This document shows, one piece after another, positions 31,228-39,870 of a stretch of 64,000 nt of DNA (position 1 is its first letter; the number at the start of each line of letters is the position of its first letter). The translations under genes and the position numbers were made by a program. Source of the stretch: Pandoraea commovens (GTDB lineage Bacteria; Pseudomonadota; Gammaproteobacteria; Burkholderiales; Burkholderiaceae); NCBI RefSeq assembly GCF_902459615.1, contig NZ_CABPSA010000006.1:62001-126000 (forward strand), written 5' to 3'. Below the pieces are notes generated by a model. It ran no database searches and was not told the DNA's origin. It saw nothing but the letters and a program-made list of their open reading frames with translations.

Positions 31228-31263
31228 GAACACCCCGAGGGCCGTGAGCCTCTCGGGGTGTTC
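31228..31263 (-). terminator. Terminator of the DoxX gene
   Basis: GAACACCCCGAG and CTCGGGGTGTTC form a 12-bp stem. On the minus strand it is followed by TTTATTAAG. It separates DoxX from the response regulator. Confidence 0.8.
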
Positions 31264-31312
31264 CCCGGGCGCGCGCCCGAGCGACTCGCCCGGGCACGCC
31301 GGGCCGAAGGTT

Positions 31313-31696
31313 TTACGTCTTCGACGACGTGTCCGGTTGTGCGACCAGCAGAAGGAAGCCACCGGCAATCGCAATGTTCTTGAAGAAGTTGTTCAGTTGA
31401 CCGCTGAATTGCGCGGGGTCGGCGGCCCAGAACTTATGACCGATGAGGGCCGTTGCGACGGTGTAGATCGCGAGCAGCAGCGCCAGCGGCTTGAGACGCC
31501 AGCCCAGAATCAACGCGATGGCACCACCGGCTTCGATCAGGATGACCAGCGCGGTCACGACTTCGGCAAAGGGCAGACCGATGGCGGCGAAATAGCCGAC
31601 GGTCGCCTTGAAGGCGAAGATCTTGCGAACCCCGGCGATCAGGAACAGGGCCGACATCAGCACCCGTGCAAACCACTGAATGTTGAAACGATGCAT
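31313..31696 (-). CDS. DoxX family membrane protein
   Basis: 127 residues from the ATG at 31696; a second in-frame ATG at 31711 would add five residues, and neither has a good ribosome site. Four hydrophobic segments: FARVLMSALFLIAGVRKIF, then PFAEVVTALVILIEAGGAIALILG, LKPLALLLAIYTVATALIGH and a C-terminal NIAIAGGFLLLVA. The GVRKIF and GLPFAEV motifs are typical of DoxX. The family is linked to redox and thiol stress but the reaction is unknown. Confidence 0.85.
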   Translation of the reverse strand: MHRFNIQWFARVLMSALFLIAGVRKIFAFKATVGYFAAIGLPFAEVVTALVILIEAGGAIALILGWRLKPLALLLAIYTVATALIGHKFWAADPAQFSGQLNNFFKNIAIAGGFLLLVAQPDTSSKT

Positions 31697-31930
31697 GGTG
31701 ATTGTTTTCATCCAAAAGCGAATTTCATTCGACAAAGACGTCGGCATTGATGCGTTCCTGCGTGATGTGCTGTCGCAGGTGGCGCTCATCATATCGATGC
31801 GATACGCGGCACGAAATACCTGCCCGGGAAACTTTAAGTTGCATGGACGGAACAATCGACGTGAAACCTTTGAAGGGACACGCGATCACCGGATGTCCAA
31901 GAAATGCTCAATCATGCGATGACGTCGAAA

Positions 31931-31958
31931 CGTATACGGAAATAGGAATTTGTATAAT
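31931..31958 (+). promoter_or_regulatory. Promoter and putative operator of the GntR gene
   Basis: CGTATACG (31931-31938) lies where the -35 is expected, and TATAAT (31953-31958) is a perfect -10, giving a transcript start about 30 bases before the GTG at 31998. The block CGTATACGnAAATA...TATA...GAC reappears upstream of the dioxygenase operon at 32836. Autoregulation is likely. Confidence 0.55.
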
Positions 31959-31997
31959 CGACGCGTTATCCACTTCGGCCTCGACGGGTTCTGCGCT

Positions 31998-32702
31998 GTG
32001 ACCAAATCCTCTCGCGAAGACGCGACCGGCAACCTCGCCGCCACTGCCACGCTCGATGAAGCTTCGCTCTCGACGGCGGACCGGGCTTACGACGCCATTC
32101 GCCGTCAGATCGTATCGGGCGAATTGCCGGAAGGCGCACCGATTCGTCAGGACGAGATTGCGGCGCAAATGGGCGTGAGCAAGATTCCGGTACGTGAGGC
32201 GCTGATGCGTCTGCAATCCGAGGGATGGGTGTCGCTCAAGCGTCATTCGGGGGCGATTGTTTCGCCGCTCACGGTGCACGATTGCGTCGAGATGCTCGAC
32301 ATGCGCATCGCACTCGAATGCCGTGCGCTTGAGATTGCGGTGCCGAACATGGCGCCGAGCGATCTCGCGCTGGCCGAACAATTGTTGAAACGCTACGCGA
32401 AGGCCGACACACCGCAATCGTGGAGCGATCTGAATCTCGCATTCCATCAGGCACTTTACGCACCGGCGAATCGCCCGCGCCTCGTCGCCACGGCGCAGGC
32501 CGCACAAGAGCGCATGGGACGTTTTCTGCGCGCACACCTCTCGGCCGTCAACGACCACCAGCGCTCGACCGACGAACACATCGCCATCCATCAGGCCTGC
32601 GCTGCGGGCGATACGAAAACCGCTGTGCGTCTGCTGCGCAAACACCTCGAACAAACGCAACGCGAAGTGATGGCGTATTTCCGGTTGAACGGGAAGGCGT
32701 AA
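31998..32702 (+). CDS. GntR/FCD-family transcriptional regulator
   Basis: 234 residues from a GTG at 31998. No in-frame ATG precedes the DNA-binding domain; the only earlier start is a TTG at 31950 that overlaps the -10 box and was rejected. Winged helix at about 30-95 (EIAAQMGVSKIPVREALMRLQSEGWV), FCD domain at about 105-225 with LNLAFHQALYAPA and EHIAIHQACAAGD. It is separated from the following dioxygenase/ABC operon by a terminator, yet both promoters carry the same GTATAC-type element, so that operon is the probable target. Confidence 0.85.
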   Translation: MTKSSREDATGNLAATATLDEASLSTADRAYDAIRRQIVSGELPEGAPIRQDEIAAQMGVSKIPVREALMRLQSEGWVSLKRHSGAIVSPLTVHDCVEMLDMRIALECRALEIAVPNMAPSDLALAEQLLKRYAKADTPQSWSDLNLAFHQALYAPANRPRLVATAQAAQERMGRFLRAHLSAVNDHQRSTDEHIAIHQACAAGDTKTAVRLLRKHLEQTQREVMAYFRLNGKA

Positions 32703-32775
32703 GCACGCCGTATAATCCGTTCTAACAACGCTGGGAACGCCTCTCGAAGACGCGCAACATCCAGAGCTGAAGGAG

Positions 32776-32805
32776 AAAGGGGAGTGCGAAAGCACTCCCC
32801 TTTTT
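32776..32805 (+). terminator. Rho-independent terminator of the GntR gene
   Basis: AAAGGGGAGTGC and GCACTCCCCTTT with a GAAA loop, then TT. Outer GAGCTGAA/TTCAGCTC can extend the pairing. Confidence 0.9.
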
Positions 32806-32834
32806 CGTTTTCAGCTCTCTTCGTGCGCTCAAAA

Positions 32835-33131
32835 TCGTATACGAAAATAATAAATGATATACGGACTCAATTTTGTTCGCGTATAGTCCATGTGACCGGG
32901 GTTTTGCGTACCCGGCTGTTCGGGCAGTCCCGCGCGGGGCTATGAGCCCGAAACTTGTCTCGTCTGTCGTCTGCCAGAGAGGCGCTGCGCGCGCCCGCAC
33001 TGCGATGTAGAGCGCACCCAGGACACCTCGCCGCTGTGTTGTTTTCCAGCGCTAGGACTTTCCCTGATCCGACGCAACCCCTGATTGCCGGAATCGAAAA
33101 GCTGGGTGTAATGTCTTTACATGTATATACA
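32835..33131 (+). promoter_or_regulatory. Control region of the dioxygenase/ABC operon with GTATAC sites
   Basis: Part of a 469-base gap between the GntR and dioxygenase genes. The palindrome TCGTATACGA is at 32835-32844, related GATATACGGAC at 32856-32866 and CGCGTATAGTCC at 32879-32890, and the palindrome TGTATATACA at 33122-33131, 40 bases before the ATG. The first block matches the operator-like block of the GntR promoter. I see no gene in the gap. Confidence 0.5.
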
Positions 33132-33171
33132 ACGCAGGACGAACTACTCATTACATCTATCAGGAGGTTTC

Positions 33172-34239
33172 ATGTCCGAGTCGAAGAGTCTTCAGGGCGC
33201 TGCCGTCTGGCGCGGTGCCGAAATGGTGAACAACGACCGTTGGGTCAAGACATTCCCGGCACACGTGCTCGATCAGATCGATGCCGCACTGGCGCAAACG
33301 CGCAACGTCGACTGGCGCGACATCAATCGTCAGAACTTCCCGCTGCCCGATGCGGGCGCGTTCTTCGACGACGTTCGTGAAGAACTCGAAAACGGCTCCG
33401 GCATGGTCAAGATTCGTGGTCTCGACGTCAGCCGCTATGACGCCGAACAACTGCGTCGCATCTGGTACGCGCTGGGCGCACACCTCGGCACGCCGATGTT
33501 CCAGAACTGCCGTGGCGAGGTCATGCGCGAGATCAAGGACGAAGGCATGGGCGTCGGTGCGAAGCTCTACGGCGCGACCGTCGACAGCTCGGGCAAGCAA
33601 TTCCTCTCCTCCGGCGCACGTACGCTCTCGCCGGGACAATTGCGCTTTCACACGGACCGCTGCGACGTGGTCGGTCTGCTGTGCGTGCGTCAGGCATCGG
33701 AAGGCGGTGTGAGCAAGCTGGCGAGCAGCGCGACCGTCTACAACGAGATGCTCAAGCGCCGTCCGGATCTGCACGCGCTGTTGTGCAATGCGATTCCGCG
33801 CAGCCGTTTCGGCGAGGAAGCCGGTGGCGAACACATCGCTTACGACCTGCCGATTTTCGGCGTGCGAGACGGCAAGCTGACGAGCCACTTCTCGCTCACC
33901 TATATTGAGAACGCCCAGATGCTGCCGGGCGTGCGCAAGCTCAGCGACGCCGAGCACGAAGCCATCCAGATGCTCATGGCGCTGGCCGAAGAAGAGTGCT
34001 TCCAGATGCGTTTCGCGCCGGGCGACATTCAGTTGTTGAACAATCACATCGTGTACCACGGCCGCACGGCTTTCGTGGACGATGTGCAGACCGGTCAGGA
34101 CCGCATGCTCATGCGCCTGTGGCTGTCGATGCCGAACTCCCGTGCCCTGCCCGACGATCACGCCGTTCTCTGGGGCGATGTCGCCTCGGGCAAGCCGCAT
34201 GGCGGCATCGCTCAACCGGCTGCGGCATTGCCCGCCTGA
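33172..34239 (+). CDS. TauD/TfdA-type Fe(II)/2-oxoglutarate dioxygenase
   Basis: 355 residues. The iron triad is H160-x-D162 in LRFHTDRCD and H296 in IVYHGRTAF; the 2-oxoglutarate Arg is in RMLMRLWLSM (R311/R315). These hydroxylate or oxidatively cleave small acids using O2 and 2-oxoglutarate. The ATG at 33172 has AGGAGG upstream. It is first in an operon with an amino-acid-type ABC importer (binding protein, permease, ATPase), so the imported compound is probably its substrate. The compound is unknown; a modified amino acid or betaine is possible. Confidence 0.9.
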   Translation: MSESKSLQGAAVWRGAEMVNNDRWVKTFPAHVLDQIDAALAQTRNVDWRDINRQNFPLPDAGAFFDDVREELENGSGMVKIRGLDVSRYDAEQLRRIWYALGAHLGTPMFQNCRGEVMREIKDEGMGVGAKLYGATVDSSGKQFLSSGARTLSPGQLRFHTDRCDVVGLLCVRQASEGGVSKLASSATVYNEMLKRRPDLHALLCNAIPRSRFGEEAGGEHIAYDLPIFGVRDGKLTSHFSLTYIENAQMLPGVRKLSDAEHEAIQMLMALAEEECFQMRFAPGDIQLLNNHIVYHGRTAFVDDVQTGQDRMLMRLWLSMPNSRALPDDHAVLWGDVASGKPHGGIAQPAAALPA

Positions 34240-34319
34240 CACACTGGGATACTGAACCACTGAAGCCCCCGCGCTCGCGCCCCGAATCACATACCAAAGA
34301 CGCAAGGAGAGACCCCCTC

Positions 34320-35213
34320 ATGAAACCGATCGAACAGCAGGACAACAACCGCGCAACCCGCAAGTCGACTCATCTGCGCTCGCTGCTCATTCCGCTCGTG
34401 CTGGGCGGCCTCTGCGTCTTGTCGACGGCAGCCTCCGCAGCGCCCGACTTCGGCAATTGCCAGGTCACCGGCACGCGCGGCTCGGTCAAGCTCGAAACGG
34501 TCACGCCGGGCGCACTGTCGGTGCGTCCCGTGCTGCCCGCACCGGGCTGGTGGAACGGCGATTCGCCCGACACCATCAAGGACGGCTTCGAGTACTGCAT
34601 GGCCGCCAACATGGCCTATCGCGCCGGTCTGGATCGCGTGATCGTCGTCAATCGCTCGTTCGCGCAAGTCGTGACGGGGCAGGCCAAGGGCTTCGATATC
34701 GCGCTGAGCGAAATCACCATCACCGACGAGCGCAAGAAGGTCGTCAACTTCACCGATCCGTACTTCAGCTCGGATCAGGGCGTTCTCGTGAAGACGGGCA
34801 CCAAGGTCGACAAGGACAGCATTAAGAAGATGCGTCTGGGCGTGAAGCAGGGCACCACGATCCTGCCGTATCTGACGGACAAGGTGAAGGTCGCCGAACA
34901 CCCGAAGGTCTACACGGACGCCGCTGCCATGTACGCCGCACTCGCCGCCGGTCAGGTCGACGCTGTGCTGTATGACACGCCGAACGTGCTGTCCATTGCG
35001 AAGAAGTCCGAAGGCCGCTTTGAAGTCGTCGGCCGCTATGACACGAGCGAACAGTGGGGTGGTCTCGTCAACAAGGATTCGCCGAATCTGGCCGCCTTCA
35101 ACAAGTTGATAGCCGAGATGAAGAAGGACGGCACGTTCGACCGTCTGGCCACGCAGTACCTCGTGCCGAGCCTCGGTGCCGATCCCGCCAAGCTGCCGAT
35201 CCTGACGCCGTGA
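34320..35213 (+). CDS. Family 3 extracellular solute-binding protein
   Basis: 297 residues. A signal peptide of about 40 residues has an unusually polar N-terminus (MKPIEQQDNNRATRKS...) and a core SLLIPLVLGGLCVLSTAASA. The mature protein shows the type 3 features GFEYCMAANMAYRAGL, IALSEITITDERKKVVNFTDPYF and AAGQVDAVLYDTPNV. It delivers a polar amino-acid-like ligand to the adjacent permease. AGGAGA precedes the ATG. The GWWNGDSPDTIKDGF insertion replaces the usual start of the ligand domain. Confidence 0.9.
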   Translation: MKPIEQQDNNRATRKSTHLRSLLIPLVLGGLCVLSTAASAAPDFGNCQVTGTRGSVKLETVTPGALSVRPVLPAPGWWNGDSPDTIKDGFEYCMAANMAYRAGLDRVIVVNRSFAQVVTGQAKGFDIALSEITITDERKKVVNFTDPYFSSDQGVLVKTGTKVDKDSIKKMRLGVKQGTTILPYLTDKVKVAEHPKVYTDAAAMYAALAAGQVDAVLYDTPNVLSIAKKSEGRFEVVGRYDTSEQWGGLVNKDSPNLAAFNKLIAEMKKDGTFDRLATQYLVPSLGADPAKLPILTP

Positions 35214-35239
35214 GGTCGGGGCGACCCGAGTCAATCCAT

Positions 35240-36379
35240 ATGAGCCAATCCTCTCAAAAGGCCCCGGGGTCCATCCTCGGTGGCATGGGCCGGGAGCGCC
35301 GTCTGAACGTGGGCGGCACCCCGTCGGCACCCACGGTGCTGTGCCTGTGCGCATTGCTGGGGGCGGCGATTGCCGTCGCCAGCAGCGTCTACACGATCGG
35401 TGCCCTGCGTGAAGGGCTGATGGCCAATCAGCTGGGCGGCTGGTGGGTGCCGGTCGGTACGGTTCTGCTCGGGCTGGCCTCGTTGCTCGTGCTCATTCCG
35501 CTGGTGCGCGCGTTTGCGCGTTACCGGGACTTCCGAAGCGCCACGTCGCGTCGCGACATCGTCGCTGCGCGCGTGGCGAAGGCCGAAGCCGGGGTGCAAA
35601 GCTGGATCGCGCTGGGCTACACACTCGCGCAACTGATCGTCGTGCTCGCGTTGCAGTTTGTGCTGGCGAACGATCTCGCGGTGGCGAAGACGTTTTTCCT
35701 CGTCCCGCTCATCGCGGGGACGTTCCCGCTCGTGCTCGAAGCCTTCTGGGTGAACGTGAAGATCTTCCTGATTGCGGAAGTCTTCGTGCTGATCTGGGGC
35801 CTGGTCGTCGCACTCGCCATGTTCGCACCGGGTAATGCTGGCAAGCCGTTGCGGTTCATCGCTACGGCCTACGTCGACATCTTCCGCGCGATGCCTGCGG
35901 TGCTGGTGATCTATCTGGTCGGCTTCGGTTTGCCGCTCACCGGTGTGCCGATCCTGAAGGACTTGTCGCTCACGACCTACGTCGTGATCGCGTTGACGCT
36001 GACCGTCGGCGCGTACGTGGCGGAGATCTATCGCGCCGGTATTCAGGGCGTGCACTGGTCGCAGGTGGCGGCGGCGCGCTCGCTCGGCCTGTCGTACACG
36101 CAGACGCTGCGCTTCGTAGTGTTGCCGCAGGGCATCCGGCAGATCATTCCGCCGCTGCTCAACGCCTTCATCGCGTTGCAGAAGGACACGGCGCTCGTGA
36201 ACGTCGTCGGCGTGATCGACGCCTTCAACCAGTCGATGGTGATCGCGTCGAACCACTACAACCTGTCGGCGGCAACGACCGTCGCCATCCTGTTCATCAT
36301 CATCTCGGTTCCGCAGGTGCGCTTCGTGGAACGGATGGCCAAACGCGACCGCGCCCGCATGCGTGCTGGCGGTGCCTGA
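35240..36379 (+). CDS. Polar amino acid ABC transporter permease
   Basis: 379 residues, longer than typical HisM/Q-type permeases. The first about 170 residues add four hydrophobic segments before the core domain (about 170-370), which begins VNVKIFLIAEVFVLIWGLVVAL and includes YVAEIYRAGIQGVHWSQVAAARSLGLSYTQTLRFVVLPQ, the EAA-type loop. The start at 35240 lies 26 bases after the binding-protein gene; the ATPase starts 13 bases downstream. Confidence 0.9.
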   Translation: MSQSSQKAPGSILGGMGRERRLNVGGTPSAPTVLCLCALLGAAIAVASSVYTIGALREGLMANQLGGWWVPVGTVLLGLASLLVLIPLVRAFARYRDFRSATSRRDIVAARVAKAEAGVQSWIALGYTLAQLIVVLALQFVLANDLAVAKTFFLVPLIAGTFPLVLEAFWVNVKIFLIAEVFVLIWGLVVALAMFAPGNAGKPLRFIATAYVDIFRAMPAVLVIYLVGFGLPLTGVPILKDLSLTTYVVIALTLTVGAYVAEIYRAGIQGVHWSQVAAARSLGLSYTQTLRFVVLPQGIRQIIPPLLNAFIALQKDTALVNVVGVIDAFNQSMVIASNHYNLSAATTVAILFIIISVPQVRFVERMAKRDRARMRAGGA

Positions 36380-36392
36380 GGAGCGAACGACC

Positions 36393-37136
36393 ATGTCATT
36401 CATCGAGATTCGCGACATTGCCAAGTCGTACGGCGACGTGTCGGTCATCAACGGTCTGGCGATGACGGTGGAGGAGCATCAGGTGGTGTGCCTGATCGGT
36501 CCGTCCGGCTCCGGCAAGTCGACGTTGCTGCGCTGTATCAACGGGCTGGAGTCCATCGACGCGGGCGAGATCCTCGTGCACGGCGACCGTATTACCGGCC
36601 CCGGCGTGGACGTCAATTCGCTGCGCCGGGATATCGGCATCGTGTTCCAGGGCTACAACCTGTTCCCGCACATGACGGTGCTGGAGAACGTCACGCTCGC
36701 GCCGATTCGCGTGCTCAAGCAGCCTAAGCGCGAAGCGGAAGAACGCGCGATGGCGTTGCTGGAGCGCTTCAGTCTGGCGCACAAGGCGAACGAGTATCCG
36801 GACCGCATGTCGGGTGGTCAGCAACAACGCGTGGCCATCGTACGCGCGCTGGCGATGGACCCGATGGTGTTGTTGCTCGACGAAATCACGTCGGCGCTCG
36901 ACCCGGAGCTGGTGTCCGAAGTGCTCAACATCGTGCGCGATCTGGCGCACGAGGGCATGACGATGCTGCTCGCCACGCACGAGATGGGCTTCGCACGCGA
37001 AGTGGCGTCGAAGGTCTGCTTCCTGTGCGACGGTGCCGTATGCGAGGAGGGACCGCCGGAGCAGATTTTCGGTGACCCGCAGCAAGAGCGCACACGGGCT
37101 TTCCTGCGAAGCATCCGGCAAGCCAAGCGTCTGTAA
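36393..37136 (+). CDS. Polar amino acid ABC transporter ATPase
   Basis: 247 residues, GlnQ/HisP type. Walker A GPSGSGKS at 36-43, signature MSGGQQQ at 139-145, Walker B VLLLDEITSALD, switch His in ATHEMGFA. GAGGAG precedes the ATG. It ends the four-gene dioxygenase-transporter operon, which is closed by the terminator at 37142. Confidence 0.95.
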   Translation: MSFIEIRDIAKSYGDVSVINGLAMTVEEHQVVCLIGPSGSGKSTLLRCINGLESIDAGEILVHGDRITGPGVDVNSLRRDIGIVFQGYNLFPHMTVLENVTLAPIRVLKQPKREAEERAMALLERFSLAHKANEYPDRMSGGQQQRVAIVRALAMDPMVLLLDEITSALDPELVSEVLNIVRDLAHEGMTMLLATHEMGFAREVASKVCFLCDGAVCEEGPPEQIFGDPQQERTRAFLRSIRQAKRL

Positions 37137-37141
37137 CAGAT

Positions 37142-37175
37142 ACCCCCTCGCACCTCACAGTTCGAGGGGGTTTTT
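37142..37175 (+). terminator. Rho-independent terminator
   Basis: CCCCCTCG and CGAGGGGG with a 12-base loop, followed by TTTTT. Confidence 0.9.
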
Positions 37176-37189
37176 CTTTGTCGCGTCGT

Positions 37190-38218
37190 TCAGACGATGC
37201 AGGGGCCGGTCGAATCCCGCAAGATCAGCCGCGTTTGCACGGTGCTGACCGTCGTCGGTTGTCCGGCGCGCTTGCGTAGGAAGGTGTCGACGGCCGACTC
37301 GCCGAGCGATTGCGTGGGAATGGCAATGGTGGTCAGCGGCGGCTCCAGCAGCGACGCGAGTTCGATATCACCGACGCCCACGACCGACACCGACTCCCCG
37401 ATCTTCAACCCGCAACGCGTGGCGGCGCGATAGACGAGCGGCGCGAGCAGGTCGTCGTCGCACACGAAAGCCGTCGGACGGTCGGGCTGCGAGAGCAATG
37501 CTTCGATGCTCGACGACGAGGTTTCGCCGAACGGCACTTCGATCTCGCGGCGGGCGTCGTACGTCAGCCCATGCGCTTGCAAGCCTTCCCGATAGGCCCG
37601 TGAGCGCACGCGAAACGTGTTGGCTTCCAGATCGAAGCCCACACGTGCGATGCGCGTGTGCCCGAGCGATGCGAGATGATCGACCATCTCCCGCACGATC
37701 ACATCCGATGCGATGAAGACGTCGGCATCGGCAGACGAATCGCCGTCGACCACGACAACGGACGTCGGCATGATTTCCAGCGCCCGCGCCGTCCACGACG
37801 CTTCCCAGAAGATCATGCCGTCGAAGGCGTGCGCATCGAGACTGAGCAGCAGACGCTCCGGATCGTTCCCATACTCGCCGGTGTTGATGAGCACGGTGGC
37901 GTAACCGTTGGCCGCAGCGCTCCCGATGACCGACTTCAAGACCGAAGCGAAGTAGGGGTTCGAGACGTTCGGCACGCCAAGCGCCAGCAGCTTCTGCGTG
38001 CCGAGCTTCAGGCCGCGTGCCGAGGAGTTCGGCCGATAGCCCAGCGTCTGGGCCGCCTGAAGGATTTGTTCGCGCCGCTCTGGCGTGACGCGCCCCTCGG
38101 CTTTGCCACCGAACACCAGCGACACGGTGGATTGGGAAACACCGGCCAGGCGGGCGACATCGCGGCTCGTCGGACGCGCAGCCGCAGGGCTTTTCTTCTT
38201 ATCGCTCATTGCGTTCAT
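37190..38218 (-). CDS. LacI-family transcriptional regulator
   Basis: 342 residues. N-terminal HTH with SRDVARLAGVSQSTVSLVFGG, hinge RPNSSARGLKLG, and a periplasmic-binding-protein-like ligand domain (about 75-340) with DGMIFWEASW, FVCDDDLLAPLVYRA and VVGVGDIELASLLEPPLTT. LacI proteins usually sense a sugar or nucleoside. It diverges from a PhoD-type phosphatase gene across a region with two palindromes, so that gene is a candidate target. An internal ATG at 38209 is an alternative start. Confidence 0.9.
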   Translation of the reverse strand: MNAMSDKKKSPAAARPTSRDVARLAGVSQSTVSLVFGGKAEGRVTPERREQILQAAQTLGYRPNSSARGLKLGTQKLLALGVPNVSNPYFASVLKSVIGSAAANGYATVLINTGEYGNDPERLLLSLDAHAFDGMIFWEASWTARALEIMPTSVVVVDGDSSADADVFIASDVIVREMVDHLASLGHTRIARVGFDLEANTFRVRSRAYREGLQAHGLTYDARREIEVPFGETSSSSIEALLSQPDRPTAFVCDDDLLAPLVYRAATRCGLKIGESVSVVGVGDIELASLLEPPLTTIAIPTQSLGESAVDTFLRKRAGQPTTVSTVQTRLILRDSTGPCIV

Positions 38219-38227
38219 TCACGCGTT

Positions 38228-38281
38228 GAATTTTTAAAAATTCGAGTTTAGTGGTTAAAATCCGTCAGTCATACGTATGAC
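38228..38281. promoter_or_regulatory. lacI-type / phoD intergenic palindromes
   Basis: GAATTTTTAAAAATTC (38228-38243) is a perfect AT-rich palindrome 10 bases upstream of the LacI-type start. GTCATACGTATGAC (38268-38281) is a perfect 14-bp palindrome about 50 bases upstream of phoD. One or both may be operators. Confidence 0.5.
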
Positions 38282-38332
38282 ACGATCCGAAATGCATACT
38301 TCGACGCATTCGCAGTGTAATGGGAAACAGCA

Positions 38333-39865
38333 ATGAAGCGTCGTACCTTTCTCGCCGGCTCCGGTCTTCTGGTGGGTGCTCCGGCGGTGATCATCCGGCA
38401 ATCGAGCGCGCGCAGCGTATCGCACGGCACCCGCTTTCCGTTCTCGGTCGCCAGTGGCGATCCGACAGCGGACGCCGTCGTACTCTGGACGCGTCTCGCA
38501 CGCGACACCGTCGACACGGGTCCTGTGGCCAGCACACCGGTGAACGTCGAGTGGATGGTTGCGACCGACCGCCGGATGACGAAGGTCGTGCGGCGCGGCG
38601 TCGCCGTCGCACAGCCGATGTACGGACATTCGGTACACGTCGATGTCGCCGGACTCGCACCGGATCGCGAGTACTGGTACGCCTTTCGCTGCGGCAACGA
38701 GCTGAGCCCGGTCGGGCGCACTCGCACGTTGCCGTCCGAGCGCGCCGATATCTCGCGCTTCCGCTTCAATGTCGTGTCGTGTCAAAACTGGGAGCAAGGG
38801 TATTTCGATGCTTATGACGGCATGGCCGCCGACGATCCGTCGTTTGTGATGCACGTCGGCGATTACATCTACGACGTGAGCCGTGGCGGCGGGGTACGTG
38901 ACCACGAGCGCCGCGCGCTGCCGATGACGCTCGACGACTACCGTCGCCGTCACGCGCTGTACAAGACTGACGCCGCATTGCGACGTGCGCATGAAACCTT
39001 CCCGTTCATTCTCACGCTCGACAATCACGACGGCCTCGAAGACAACACCACAGACGTCGCACAACTCAATCGTCGCGCGGCCGCGTATCAGGCGTGGTAT
39101 GAGTTTCAGCCGGTGCGCTACGCGCCGCTACCTGCGTCGCCCGCCATGCAGATTCAGCGAGGCTACGACATCGGCAATCTGATGCGTCTTACGATTCCCG
39201 ACACGCGCCAGTTCCGCGATTCGGAGACGCCGTGCGCCTCGGTGTCGGATAGCAAGTTCGCGTTCGGCGTCTACGAGCAGGCATGTAAGGCGAACGATGC
39301 GCCTGAGCGTTCGATGCTAGGCGCGGGACAGGAACTGTGGCTCAAGGATCGTTTGCAGAACACACCTGCGCAGTGGAACGTGATCGCCTCGACCGTCAAG
39401 ATGACGCCGTTCGACATGCGGCACAATGACGCCCTTTACCGCTACCTGCAATCGTGGGACGGCTATCCCGCCGAGCGCAATCGCATCCTCGACCAGATCA
39501 CCGCGGCGCGTGTGCCCAACCCGGTCTCGCTCTCGGGCGACATTCATTCGTACATGATCTCGTCCGTGGTGCGCAATGTGGGTGACGACCCGCGCACGGC
39601 ACCAATGACCGAACTGGTGGGTACGTCGATCAGCGCGCAGTGGCCCGAGCCGCTCGACAAGCCGATGGCGCAGGGACTGCCGCTGAACCCGCACGTCAAT
39701 TACTACGAGAGTCAGCGGCGCGGCTACATGCGATGCACGGTCACGCGCGACTCGCTACTCACCGATCTGCGCACGATCGACTTTACCGACAAGCCCGGTG
39801 GCACCGTCCGGACGAGCAAACGCTTCGTCGTCGAGAACGGCAAGACCGGCGCACAGGAAATCTGA
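38333..39865 (+). CDS. phoD: PhoD-family alkaline phosphatase/phosphodiesterase, Tat-exported
   Basis: 510 residues. The N-terminus MKRRTFLAGSGLLVG is a twin-arginine signal. An N-terminal PhoD_N domain (about 35-125) precedes the metallophosphatase domain with VGDYIYDVS, LDNHDGLEDN and SGDIHSYM, which hold the metal ligands. It releases phosphate from phosphodiesters or phosphomonoesters in the periplasm. The HD-domain gene begins 6 bases later. No Pho box was recognised. Confidence 0.92.
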   Translation: MKRRTFLAGSGLLVGAPAVIIRQSSARSVSHGTRFPFSVASGDPTADAVVLWTRLARDTVDTGPVASTPVNVEWMVATDRRMTKVVRRGVAVAQPMYGHSVHVDVAGLAPDREYWYAFRCGNELSPVGRTRTLPSERADISRFRFNVVSCQNWEQGYFDAYDGMAADDPSFVMHVGDYIYDVSRGGGVRDHERRALPMTLDDYRRRHALYKTDAALRRAHETFPFILTLDNHDGLEDNTTDVAQLNRRAAAYQAWYEFQPVRYAPLPASPAMQIQRGYDIGNLMRLTIPDTRQFRDSETPCASVSDSKFAFGVYEQACKANDAPERSMLGAGQELWLKDRLQNTPAQWNVIASTVKMTPFDMRHNDALYRYLQSWDGYPAERNRILDQITAARVPNPVSLSGDIHSYMISSVVRNVGDDPRTAPMTELVGTSISAQWPEPLDKPMAQGLPLNPHVNYYESQRRGYMRCTVTRDSLLTDLRTIDFTDKPGGTVRTSKRFVVENGKTGAQEI

Positions 39866-39870
39866 ACGCC

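Noticed and set aside
31950-31997. TTG start adding 16 residues to the GntR protein
   Set aside because: The codon overlaps the TATAAT box, so it would lie upstream of the expected transcript start.
35231-36451. 406-codon minus-strand frame over the ABC permease
   Set aside because: Antisense shadow, His/Arg/Asp/Gln-rich, with no domain; the plus strand has a clear permease in a four-gene operon.
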